DNA of 64,000 nucleotides from Lethocerus indicus (Eukaryota; Arthropoda; Insecta; Hemiptera; Belostomatidae): contig JACDQD010000105.1 in NCBI GenBank assembly GCA_019843655.1, forward strand, positions 5,952,001 to 6,016,000. Reading direction: 5' to 3'. Under the pieces are notes generated by a model. That model was not told where the DNA came from, did no database searches, and saw nothing but the letters and a program-made list of their open reading frames with translations. The first letter of the stretch is position 1, and each line of letters opens with the position of its first letter. Of this stretch, positions 1 through 24,900 are shown piece after piece. The position numbers and the translations under genes were made by a program.

Positions 1-13866
<13,866 letters not shown>

Positions 13867-14236
13867 GACCGGGCTGTACTGTAGGCGGCTCTCACACTCT
13901 CACTCTCTCACAGTCTCTCTCACTCTCACACTCTCTGTCTCTGTCTCTGTCTGGCCCCAGACTGGCCCCAGACTGGCCGCCGATCACCAGGAGTTTGGCC
14001 CCACTCTGCCTCCTTGATCCTGGCCGATGGTGGGGGATTAAACGGGGTCACAGGTCGCCGCCACACGATTGGACCGTTTGTTATGGCCGAGGCCAGCCAA
14101 CCATTGGCCAAGCCGAATTAACCCCCACCACCCCCCCTCACCATCCCCCAAGGTCCTCAAACCCCCTCCATATCGCCGTACCGAAGAGGTGGAGATTTCC
14201 GCCAAATATCTATACTTATTACCCGACATAACCAAT
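13867..14236 (-). promoter_or_regulatory. Probable 5' leader and promoter region of the collagen gene
   Basis: Directly upstream of the collagen ATG. On the minus strand, bases 13885-13960 are a GA/GAGA-rich leader preceded by two copies of GGCCAGTCTGG. I see no convincing TATA box. The region ends at the 14-bp satellite (14237). Promoter assignment is by position only. Confidence 0.4.
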
Positions 14237-14620
14237 CTGGATTTTCGGAATTTTGGATTTTCGATATTGGACTTTCGATATTGGATTTTCGATATTGGAT
14301 TTTCGATATTGGATTTTCGATATTGGATTTTCGATATTGGATTTTCGATATTGGATTTTCGATATTGGATTTTCGATATTGGATTTTCGATATTGGATTT
14401 TCGATATTGGATTTTCGATATTGGATTTTCGATATTGGATTTTCGATATTGGATTTTCGATATTGGATTTTCGATATTGGATTTTCGATATTGGATTTTC
14501 GATATTGGATTTTCGATTTGGATTTTCGATTTGGATTTTCGATATTGGATTTTCGATATTGGATTTTCATTTGGATTTTCGATTTGGATTTTCGATATTG
14601 GATTTTCGATTTTGGATTTT
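14237..14620. repeat. 14-bp satellite (TTGGATTTTCGATA)n
   Basis: About 17 near-identical tandem copies of TTGGATTTTCGATA between roughly 14280 and 14518, then slightly diverged ones (TTTGGATTTTCG). A 14-base unit is not a multiple of three, yet contains no stop on either strand in any frame, which explains the long FDIGFSILDF-type open frames. It is not a CRISPR array: there are no unique spacers. Confidence 0.93.
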
Positions 14621-15000
14621 TCATTTAGATTTTTCGGATTTTTTTTTTTTTTTTGGATTTTTGGATTTTTCAGTTTTTTCAGATTTTGGATTTTTTTTCT
14701 GGATTTTCGTTATTTCGTTTTTGGATTTTGGATTTTTTTTTTTGGATTTTTTTTCATTTTTTTTTTTCCATTTTAGGATTTTTTATTTTAGAATTTTTTC
14801 CATTTTAGGATTTTTCATTATAGAATTTTTTCATTTTAGGGTTTTTTCATTTTTGGATTTTCGGATTTTATCCCTTCTTGCGAATTTCCGTTGTTTCGTT
14901 TTCGGATTTTTTCATTTTTGAATTTTTGTTTTTTCGTTCTTGGATTTACGGATTTTTTCATATTTTGATTTTCGTATTTTCAGAGTTTCGTATTTTTCGA
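14621..15000. repeat. Degenerate T-rich array continuing the satellite
   Basis: Irregular TTTTTTCATTTTTGGATTTT units. These are the reverse complement of the AATCCAAAAATGAAAAAAT units at 12580-13250. Confidence 0.75.
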
Positions 15001-15748
15001 ATTATTCATATAATAAATTTCGATTTTGAATTTTGTATATAAATCAGCCTGAACGTCCCAGTTAGTACAAATACAGTTGTACATTGGAAATTTGTATTCC
15101 GTTCCCGTTTTTCTATTTCCGAATCTTGAGTAATGTCTGTAAGTGTGGCGGCGTCAAGTAGCGTGCGCTTGATTTCCAACGAGCACGAGTAAACGAAGTA
15201 CCCAAACAACAAAATGTGCCAGAGATCTCGGGGCCGAACGGATTGTACCGAAAGTGTTTTGGGGCCGAGTTGAAAGTGTTTTTCCATTTATTATTGGAGC
15301 GATTCTCGTCCTCCATAAGGACTTTCCAATCAAGCACTCGCAGGATGAAGTGGACAGAGCCAATTCTGCCAATTCCGCCGTCCAATGTCCAGCTGCAGTT
15401 TATTTATTAAAGGTTAATAAATAGCAGCAGAACAACCGCGGACAATCTCAATTGTCCAGGGGCAGTAAGTTGCCAAACGACGGGGGCTTGGGTAAAGGGC
15501 AATCGGCGATAAAACGACGATTGCGTACGCGACAGAAAACAGAAAAATGTATGATATATCGATAGAAGTGAGATGATATGAAGTCATAGACGAAGGGGAG
15601 AGAGAGAGAGAAAAGAGATTTCTGTTCTCGGCCCCTCAAAAAGTGAAGAAACATACGACGAAGTTGATGGCCCCAGCAGACAAAATCGGATTTTTAAGCT
15701 GAATGCCAAATGTGCCGAATTCAGTTGGCAGGACCAAAAAAAAATGTC

Positions 15749-16015
15749 ATCGTTCTATTATACTGAAATTTCGTTTTATGAAAATTGCTGTTGGGGGTTT
15801 CGTATTTTCTGTTTTTACAGTTAGGTGAGGGGGTTGGAGGGCTATAAATGATAAGTCAATTACTATTATTAGCGACAATTACAAAAATGTCACGTTTCGA
15901 CAATCGTTCTATTATAATGAAATTTCGTTTTATGAAAATTGTTGTGGGGGATTTTCTATGTTTTTTATAGTTGGGGGCTATAAGTGATAATTAAAGTAAA
16001 TTACTATTATTTTAT
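15749..16015. repeat. Direct duplication, about 154-base period
   Basis: ATCGTTCTATTATACTGAAA with TTTCGTTTTATGAAAATTGC at 15749 recurs with few changes at 15903. Both copies end in GGCTATAA(A/G)TGATAA and TTACTATTATT. Confidence 0.85.
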
Positions 16016-16202
16016 GTTTAGGTTCAAATCATATTTCACTAATAGTATAATTATTTCATTGATATTATTTCGTGTGATCAGAAATTGAGATACGGAGAAA
16101 TTCACTGGACAATCTGGAAAATTGGAAATTTTCTTAATTTAAGTAGCAAAATTTCGAAAATTTCGGGAATTTAAAACTACTGATTTTAATATTACTGTGC
16201 GT

Positions 16203-16258
16203 CTATGCATTTGTCTCTATGCATTCGACTCTATGCATTTGTCTCTATGCATTTATCT
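16203..16258. repeat. Minisatellite of TCTATGCATTTG units
   Basis: Four tandem copies of about 14 bases, TCTATGCATTTGTC with small changes. Confidence 0.85.
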
Positions 16259-16263
16259 ATTAG

Positions 16264-16451
16264 GGGGTACCCGAAAGTGATCTACATTTTTGGACTTTGG
16301 AATTCATTTTATTTTGCTAAAAAAAAAGAAATTTTATATATTATCGACAACACTGTGCCACTTTTCCGGCAAATTTTCGATTCCCCTCTCTTGAGGAACT
16401 CCTCAAGACCAAAATAAATCTTACCAAATTGTTGATTACTTTTGGCTACAC

Positions 16452-16455
<4 letters not shown>
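16264..16455. mobile_element. MITE copy in reverse orientation
   Basis: Left GGGGGTACCCGAAAGTGATC and right GATTACTTTTGGCTACACC are imperfect inverted repeats, flanked by TA on both sides. The interior carries CCACTTTTCCGGCAAATTTT and GAGGAACTCCTCAAGACC, the reverse of the 11337 copy. Confidence 0.72.
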
Positions 16456-16499
<44 letters not shown>

Positions 16500-16940
16500 A
16501 TAAAATAATGATAACTAATAAATAGTGCTTGATGATGGAAGCAGACAACACTGGTGAATGTAATTTCCTAATTTGGGTTTCCAGGTACATGAAAAATCCA
16601 GGAATTGCGAGGAGTTCCAAAGTTCCAACCGCTGGAATATAGTTTCCACTGTATTGGACGATCGTACCGAAAATTGGGAACAAATATACTGAATCAGAAG
16701 ATATCTGAACCATTTCAATTGTTGATCAGAAAATATATTGTATACTGGAAATATAAACGTTGATATGTTGGAGTATTTTTATCTTTCCCGTTATTTCAAT
16801 TTCTGACTAACTAGATATCCGAAAAAGAAGGAATTGTTAGCGACAACTTTTTTCGAATGCTAAACGGGCTAAAAGCTTATTGTATTTTCGTCCTCAAAGA
16901 GGCCGACGATTTCAATGTTTCAGTTTTTATTTCAACTTAC

Positions 16941-16988
16941 CTGTTTTGTGGTCTTCGAGCGGTCGGAATACCGTAGATTTTGTGCTTT
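16941..16988 (-). repeat. Second fragment of the same dispersed repeat
   Basis: Shares GTTTTGTGGTC and GGAATACCGTAGATTTTGTG with 2089-2130. It is followed by short TTTCAATGTT direct repeats (17030-17095). Confidence 0.55.
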
Positions 16989-17786
16989 TCCGTCGCCTCT
17001 CTCGCTGGTACGTTTTCGTTCTTGTTCATTTCAATGTTTCAGTTTGATTTCAATGTTTCATTTCAATGTTTGATTTCGATGTTGATTTCGATGTTGACGC
17101 CGGCTAGTTCAGTCCGCGACTGGTAGAGAGATGGCGCTGGCGTAGCCCCAATTGTAGAGGTTTGACAGTTCTCCGCTAGATGGCTGTACCGTTCCTTTGA
17201 TGAAATTCAACAAATTTCACACACTAATAAACAACATTTGCCACTAAACAATAGGACTATTTTTTAATCACTATTGAAGATGTGAAATGAAAAAAGTTTA
17301 ATAAAGTTATTTACCAAATATGGGTATCTCGGGCGCATCATTTATGGCTATTTTTGGGTTCGCACCGTCCCTTCTTATTTTCAATTAAATATCACACTTA
17401 TCATGAATTTGAATTTATTTATAGTCTTGAATCCCTTCCTTAAAGAAATAGGTGAATTACCAATAAATAAATAAATCGCAATTTAATAGTGTATACGAAT
17501 ATCTTGAAAAGTTAATTCTTTGAACTACTAAAGCAATAAACTGGTGCATGACAACATTTGATTTTTTAGCACAAATATAGTCATTAGTATTTCATGAATG
17601 AAAAATTGGAAAATAGAAGTTAATATTCTTCGGATGAAAATTGAATCATTGAAACAGAAAAGTTATTTATAATGGAAGAACAATGTATTGGGAATGCAGA
17701 GGAAGGAAAAGGAGAAAATGACACTGGATCAAATAATGCGCAAGTTAAAAAGAAAAATGGAAATCTTACAATATATAATCACAAAT

Positions 17787-17792
17787 TTTATT
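17787..17792 (-). terminator. Candidate poly(A) signal of zfh1
   Basis: AATAAA on the minus strand (TTTATT on plus) in GAATAAAATTTGTG. It is one of several possible signals in this AT-rich region, chosen as it lies near where the uniformly AT-rich stretch gives way. Confidence 0.3.
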
Positions 17793-20700
17793 CATACATG
17801 ATGATTCAATAATATACAAAATGAAACCGATATTTTTATCAATTCTGTTTTTATATTATATTCATCATTTCACATCTTAAGCAACGATAAATATCATTTT
17901 CATATATATATATATATAATATCTTATTATCATTATCATCAAATCTAAGCATCTGGTACATTAAAAATGCACAATGTACATTTACCGAAAAGTTCTTTTT
18001 ATTTTACACGTGTCTTAAAGTACAGTATTAAACTTTTACGAAGAAATAAAAACAAATTGCAATAAATTATTGCACAGAAATAAATCAGATAATTGAACTA
18101 AAATTCTATGGTACATTTCTTTGGCTGTACTAGCTCGTTTACTAATTATTACTCTCCGTTCAGTTTATTGCCAATTCTTCAATAATAAATGCAAATTAAT
18201 TATATATTCGCTATTAACACCTTCATAGTGACAGTTAGACAGTTAATAATAAATTATCGAATAGTTTAGTACTAATTGACCGTTGATGAAATGTTTTCTC
18301 CGGTATAGGAATTGGCAACAAATTAAAAAAAAGAGGCGTAATAATTTGATTATAAAAACTCAAATAAACTAAAAAAAAAAGTATAAACAAGGAATTACCC
18401 AAAAATGATATAAATTTTTTATATAACAAATTTAAGATTTCATATATTACATATATAAAATATATTAAGAGATATTTTATATATATCATATAGGCTAAAT
18501 AATTATTTATATTTACTAATTCGTTGTAATAAAACCTATTATTTACTTCTTGTATTATTACGACGACGTACACATACAGCGCTTAAATTAGGCGTTTTTT
18601 GTCCTTATAGAATATACATATCTCAACACATAATAGAAATAATATATATATATTATAATCTAATAATAATAATAAAAAAGGATGGAGGTAATTAATAATA
18701 TTCTTTAAATATATATATATACGTATATATTAATTGGGGAAGCGCTTTTTTTAAATTATCTGCATTTATTCTTATAACAATTGGCACATTGAATTCACGT
18801 TCAGGCGAAAACTGGCCTGGGGCAAATATACGTAAATATAAGAGAATTTGTAGAGAATTGTTAGTTATAATTATAATTATAATAATTATTATTATAAGAA
18901 GGAATGAGAGATTTAAAACTAAATTTTATTTACACGTCTACAATTTCTATTTACATTTTACATATTAAAAATTTAATAATAACGCGTTTATAAAAAATCT
19001 GAGAATTCTACAAGGTCGGTTTTCCGAATGAATCGTTGCTGGATTTGATGAGAGACAATTTAAAATACACATTTATAATCTGAGAATTGGGTCGGAATTT
19101 GTAAGAAAATAATTTTTTTTTTAAATTATTTTTCAGAACATATTATATATATATACATGCGGGTATATACATAAATATATATGTATACACACACATGTAT
19201 ATATATGTATGTATATATATATTAATAGAGTTATGTGATACACATTATTATATCCCTGATTCAATGATGAGTAGTTAAGTATTAGGATGGAAATAGTTCT
19301 GAAATTTAAAATATTCATAATTATTGTCATCATTGTAAATATTTTCTTTATAATAAATATATATATTTCTACATGCATCTTATATACTATGCTTACATTT
19401 TTTTTTTTTAATAGTAATCAAATATAATTAAAATGCAAATATATCCTATACACAAACTAAAAACCATGTGGAATGGCAATGAGTATTTTTTTATTATTTT
19501 ATTCCTTTTCTCGTAAATTTCAATAAAATCATATCATTAATTATACAATTATTTTATAAACATTATTTTTACGGCAACATTGGATAAAATATATGATAGC
19601 TCAACAATGGATTCATATAACCGAAACGCGAGATTACACGGGTAAAATATCGTTATATCTGCGATTAAGTTGGGAACGATGACTAGAAATAAGTAATAAT
19701 TTTTTGAGGGCAACGGACAAAACGCACTATCCACGCATTCTGCACGAATCCCACCCCCACAGATTGCATTCATTCCGGTTTGTTAAAACGAATTAACTCG
19801 CTTTATAATTTATGCGTTGTTGTTCTCCCTCTCTCTCTCTATATCTGTGTGTACGAAAAAAAAAAATATAATAAGAAAAAGAGAATAGAGATTTAACTGT
19901 AGCGCATTCATAAAGCAAAAAATGTATTTTTAAACGACTGCCGGGGTTTTTTTTTTCTTTTCTTTCTATATAAATGTCTACAATTGCATTGTATGCAATT
20001 CACCGTACATACACGACAACTACACTCGTATAAAAAAACATTCGGTGTCCGAGTTTGCACGAGTGAAAAATAGCGCAGTTTCACAACTGATGCAGGATGA
20101 TATTGTGCCGTTTTGAAAAAGAAAAACGAAACTCTTTTGGACCCAATTCTTGTTGTATAACGTTCTTGTACGCATTTCGACTACACCAGATATCTCGACA
20201 CATATTCAATCGAAACGGAAAAAAAAAACGCTAATTTATTGAAACAAAAAAAAAAAAATGCGGTACACAACGAAACTTATTTTTCTTTTTCCACCAGTTG
20301 AACTTTTTTCAAATATTAGACCTGATGCGATCGAAAATGATAATTCTTTAAACAACTAGTACTGAGCTCTCTCTCTCTCTTTCTCTCTCTCTAGTTCTAA
20401 GTTAATTTTAAGTGAACGACAACATCGTGTGTGGAAGACATCGATTGTTAAAAATACGGTAATGAAAAATATTACTCGATTAAATAAGTACTGGGAAAAA
20501 AAAAAGAGAGTATATTTAAAGGAAACTAAAAAATTTCAGTTAATTTACGCCTAGCATTTTTAGAATGGGAATAAACAATTTTTTTTTTTTCTTTTTAATC
20601 AAAATGAAATTGTTCAAATGCACACAACCCAACAGACTTTTTATGATCAACTGACTCGCTATACAATTCATTCTAGATAAGACCCCCGGACTGACAAATT

Positions 20701-21148
20701 CGATTTTAAAATTGCGTGCCAAAATTATGTTTTATATTTTTCTTAAAATGTTCGAGTTTAAACAACCACCTACCGAACTATGGACATGTGCAGGTACCTC
20801 GTCGAAAATTATTTCAACAGTTTGTTTTTTACGCTTCGACAGTAATGAATTAGAGCAAATAAAATTTAAAAAATATATATATATATATGTGTGACAACTC
20901 TGTTATTCCTAAATATATGCTAACCCTCATACACATAGTTTTTCGTTTATACACATTATATAAAGCCCAAAAAACACTTGCTTTACACAATTAACACGCA
21001 TAAGCATTTTTTTTTTGTAAATGTTTTAAAAACACATCCTCGATTATATTCAATGATTCCTTTATTTTCATCAATTTCAAAATAGTCACCTAATTATTGT
21101 CACTTATTTATTCAGCAAGAATTATAATGCTCTGACTTTTAATAATTC

Positions 21149-21152
<4 letters not shown>

Positions 21153-21219
<67 letters not shown>
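21153..21219. repeat. (TA)n microsatellite in zfh1 3' UTR
   Basis: About 66 bases of TA roughly 600 bases after the zfh1 stop codon. Confidence 0.95.
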
Positions 21220-21227
<8 letters not shown>

Positions 21228-21795
21228 ACATATCAATGACAATTGCAGCCAAAATAAGAAGCTAGATTATTTAGGATTTAATATTTAGATTAATTTTTTC
21301 CATTATCATAATATAATAATTATGCTTACGAATGCTGATTGTGTTGAGCAAATATTAAAACATGTTTAATTATAGTTCATTAGAACTGAATTCTATTAGA
21401 CTATTCAATTAAATTTTCAATCGTACAAATAATAAAACGTATTACAATTTAATAATAATATCTCTGGTTCTAAAATGTGAAAAAAATAAACAGCTAAATA
21501 GAAACCGCAATTCTTACAAAAATGTAATTAAAAAATATTTTCGTATTTGTCAGGTCATCGAAACACACATTGCTTAATAAATTACACATGAAAGGTATAC
21601 AATTTATACAAGGTATACTTCTCTCGTACAAATTTCAATATATCAGGATTTTTTTACAATAATATTCTATATTTAAAACTTTATAATATATATATATTTA
21701 TATAGTATTTGTATTTTTTTTATCTTAAAGGGATATATAAAAATGTTTTACTTAACCAGACGTAAAAGGAAATTGTTATTTTGGTATAATCCAGT

Positions 21796-21989
21796 TTACT
21801 CTCTGTACGGTTTGCAGTATGAGAAGCGGTGGTTCATGTGCTGGCTGTACGATCCGGAATGTGAAAAGCGCTTCAGACATTTCAGACACTGGAACGGTTT
21901 CTCGCCGCTGTGCAGCCGCTTATGCTCTGTCAGGTGGTGCTTGTGCTTGAACGCCTTCGGGCAAATGTCACATTTGTGCGGACGCTGCC
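21796..21989 (-). CDS. zfh1: zfh1 exon 6: last two fingers and C-terminus
   Basis: After TTTTTTGTAG it reads (G)[18 protein letters not shown], then [20 protein letters not shown], then [16 protein letters not shown] and FSYCKPYRE, stop TAA at 21796-21798. The C-terminal cluster repeats the FKxKHHL and FSHSGSYS patterns of the N-terminal cluster, as in all zfh1/ZEB proteins. Confidence 0.97.
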
Positions 21990-24900
21990 CTACAAAAAAT
22001 CATTACATAATCTATATCATTTACATTTTTGAGATATACAAATATCGCCCTATTATGAACTCTAGTCGAATTGTCTACTTTTCGTAACCTTTTTTTCTTG
22101 ACAAACTGCCAAAGATATTAAGAAAAACTAAGATGTTAGTTCGAAATTGTCAGTCTGAAAGACAAAAAGGTTACTACGAATATTGATTAGCTAGTTTGGA
22201 TAGCAAGAATGACTGTTTTTGCCCAAACAGCCGCATAACACGTATCGCTATAATAAATTGTATAAAATAAATACCGAATAAATATATCGAGCCGATTCCC
22301 AGTTGACAGTATTCATTTAGAATAAATATATCAAATTTCTAAAAATCAATACTCTTGCGATTCTATTGCACCACCTCGCCTCCTTCAGTTTGCTAATTTT
22401 GTACTTTTGGCCGTCTGAATATTAACAACACTACAGTGATGATAGAAACTGATGTTATGAAATGACTACTGATGATGGCCAGAAGCTAAAACTGACAGAA
22501 CTACCGGAGTGAGAGGTCATACAAAGCCCTTGCAAGCACCTCCCTTTAAATAAATATCTCGAAACGGCGATTGAAAATATTAATTTGTCGGACAAACGAT
22601 TTTTACCAAATTTGCATTCTACAATATGACAAGAACGAATATTTACTACTAGGTTAGATCATTTAGTCTATATTAGTTTTTTGGAGGTCACATGTAGGGG
22701 AATGTGAGATGCAAATGGTGTAATGTATTTTTGTTTTGTGTCATGTGCTGGAGAGAACAAATGAACATAAAACTCCAAATAAAATTCAGTTCAGTGACAA
22801 CGCACTATTTATTAATAAGAGTTTCGAAAAAATAAACAAAAACCGAAAACTAATTAAAAACAGGATGCAATTCTCCTTCAGTTTAGACCCACTCCAAAAG
22901 GCTGGTTACGATTTCAGATGTCCTGTCCCCTCTTGCCTATTTGGATATACGGGAGGAGACCAGACCAGTATCGGCCATCTAAAGTAGGACTCCGGCAGTA
23001 ATAAAATGAGACACCGAGTGTGTAGCACGAGTGCACACTCAGTAAATTACTCTATTACTGACAGAACAATACTGGCAATGAAGAGACGCCAAAGCCGGCC
23101 CGCCCAGCTTCAGACCGAATAGGTGAGAGGAAACAGAGACCCACGCACAAAGTTCCAAAATCTAACAGCCCCAAACCCCTGCCCCCAACACTCTCAAAAC
23201 ACCTACAATACACATTTCCGAAAAGAAAACAATAAAAGGAGAAACCAAATAAGGATTTATATAAAAAATAAAAAATAAAATAGGCGCGTTTCGTGTTCGT
23301 GTTCGATACCTGAGTGTTCGTACTTGTGGCGTGCTAATGAGGAGTGTTTGGCGAACGTTTTATCACACTGGTCACAGTTGAACTGACCGTCGGGTTCAGA
23401 GTCGGCGGCCGGTCTGGGCCTCTTGGCCGCCAACAGAAGGGAGTCGTCCAGCTCCTGGGCAGAGTCCTCCGCCTCCGCCTCCGCCTCCACCTCCGCCTCC
23501 GCCTCCTCAGCGTAGTCACCGTAGTCAAGCATACCCTGCAATCACAGTAGGAGTTAAATCGATCCGGCGGATACCACCTCGCAGGTGGGTAAGTGGTATA
23601 GGGGGGCGGTGTGGGGGTGTATATAAGTCAGTTACCTGTCTCCAGGAGCGCTTGTCGCTGTTGGGGCTGAAGCTGCCGTTGTGGAGGGCTGCCAGCGGGG
23701 GCAGTGGGGAGGTGGTGGGGTAGAGCATGACCCCGTTGGGTTGGCTGAGGATCCTGGCCAGTCTGGAGTCGAGCAGTGGCTTGTGGTGGGTCAGGTTGAC
23801 GGGGGCGGAGGTGGAGGTGGAGGTGGCGCTGCCGCTGCCGCCGTCCTCCGAGTCCGAGCGGTGTGGCGAGCTGTCCGGCGAGCAGGACTGCAGCTTCTTG
23901 GTGGAGAGGTCCAGGGGCTGTTCGCAGCCGGCCGGCGAGTCGTAGAGCGAGGGGGGGAACCTGGGCGCGTACGGCACGTGAACCAGCCTGCCCTCTCGCC
24001 TGTCTCGCGCCCTCGTGTTCTGGAACCACACCTGGACCACCCTGACCGGGAAGCCCACCCTCTCCGCTATGCGGGCCAGCTCCTCCCTCTTGGGCCTCGG
24101 GTTCATCGCGTAGTAGCTCTTCAGTATCTGCAGCTGTTCGTCCGCTATCTGGGACCTGACTCTGACCTTCCTGCCGTCCGGGTCCCCGTCGGCCTCCTCG
24201 TCCGTGAAGGCGTTCATCGATCCTCTGGTCTCGTCCTCGCTGGCGCTGCACACGTTGCCGTTGGTGTCCTCCCTCTTCACGCTCACCACGTCCTCCAGCT
24301 TGGCCGCCAGCCCTTCGCTCTTCTCGTCCGCGCACAGGTACCTCTCGTGCTGGTGCAGGTCTATCCTCGAAGCGAAGCTCTTGTTGCAGAACCGGCAGAC
24401 TGGGGTCTCGGGGTCCTCGATGGGCGGGGACGGAGCGCCGCTGCCCACGCTGGGGCAGCCGGAACTGCAGGAGTTGGTGGACATTTTATGTACGTTGGCG
24501 GCCAAGAACTCCTTGGTGACGTTGGCGTTCACCGTCTCCAGGATCCTCTTGACCGTCTCTAGGTCGCCGTTGTTGCCGGTAACGCCGGGGGAGCCTTCGC
24601 ACCTCTTCTCGTCCTCGTCCACCTCCCGCTTGACGAGCACGTTGCCGGGTAACTTGGGGCCGTCGTCTTCGGGCTCCTTGAGCTTGGGCTCCGGGGGCGG
24701 CTGGGGATTCAGGTGCTCCAGGAGCTGGTTGAGGGATGTGGGCAGGTTGTAGTGTGAGGGGGGGTTGGCTACGAAGCCCGGGTTGAGGTAGAAGGGGTGC
24801 GGGGGGAAGTTGGAGAGGAAGGCGGCTGTGGCGGCGGCGTCGGTGTACTTGGGCAGTATGGGCGGGAAGTTGTTGTTGTTGTTCGTCCTCTTGACCGGCT

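Larger units (their letters stand above)
15001..17786. other. Intergenic region between collagen and zfh1
   Basis: No gene recognised. It holds a direct duplication (15749-16015), a short minisatellite (16203-16258), a MITE (16264-16455), a TA microsatellite (16454-16496), a dispersed repeat fragment (16941-16988) and TTTCAATGTT direct repeats. Minus-strand open frames at 15006-15287 and 15448-15654 show no known domain. Confidence 0.6.
17787..21795 (-). other. Probable long 3' UTR of zfh1
   Basis: About 4 kb of strongly AT-rich sequence directly after the zfh1 stop codon with no coding exon. A canonical AATAAA lies at its far end. Two UGUAAAUA Pumilio-type motifs (18948-18955 and 18927-18934) occur in mRNA sense. 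A long TA run sits at 21153-21219. Extent is inferred; earlier polyadenylation is possible. Confidence 0.5.

Noticed and set aside
14237..14620. CRISPR-like repeat array
   Set aside because: The copies are contiguous with no unique spacers, in a eukaryotic gene setting.
14069..14921. Long FDIGFSILDF-type frames on both strands
   Set aside because: Produced by the 14-bp satellite, whose unit has no stop codon in any frame. No start context or homology.
17787..21795. miR-8/miR-200 target sites in the zfh1 3' UTR
   Set aside because: This conserved regulation is known for zfh1/ZEB, so I looked for the seed match CAGTATT in mRNA sense and did not find one by eye; an opposite-strand occurrence at 18022 does not count. 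A proper target scan is needed.
23628..24562. Long off-frame and antisense frames over zfh1 exon 4 (235 and 293 codons)
   Set aside because: GC-rich coding DNA with few stops. The zfh1 frame alone carries the homeodomain and fingers.
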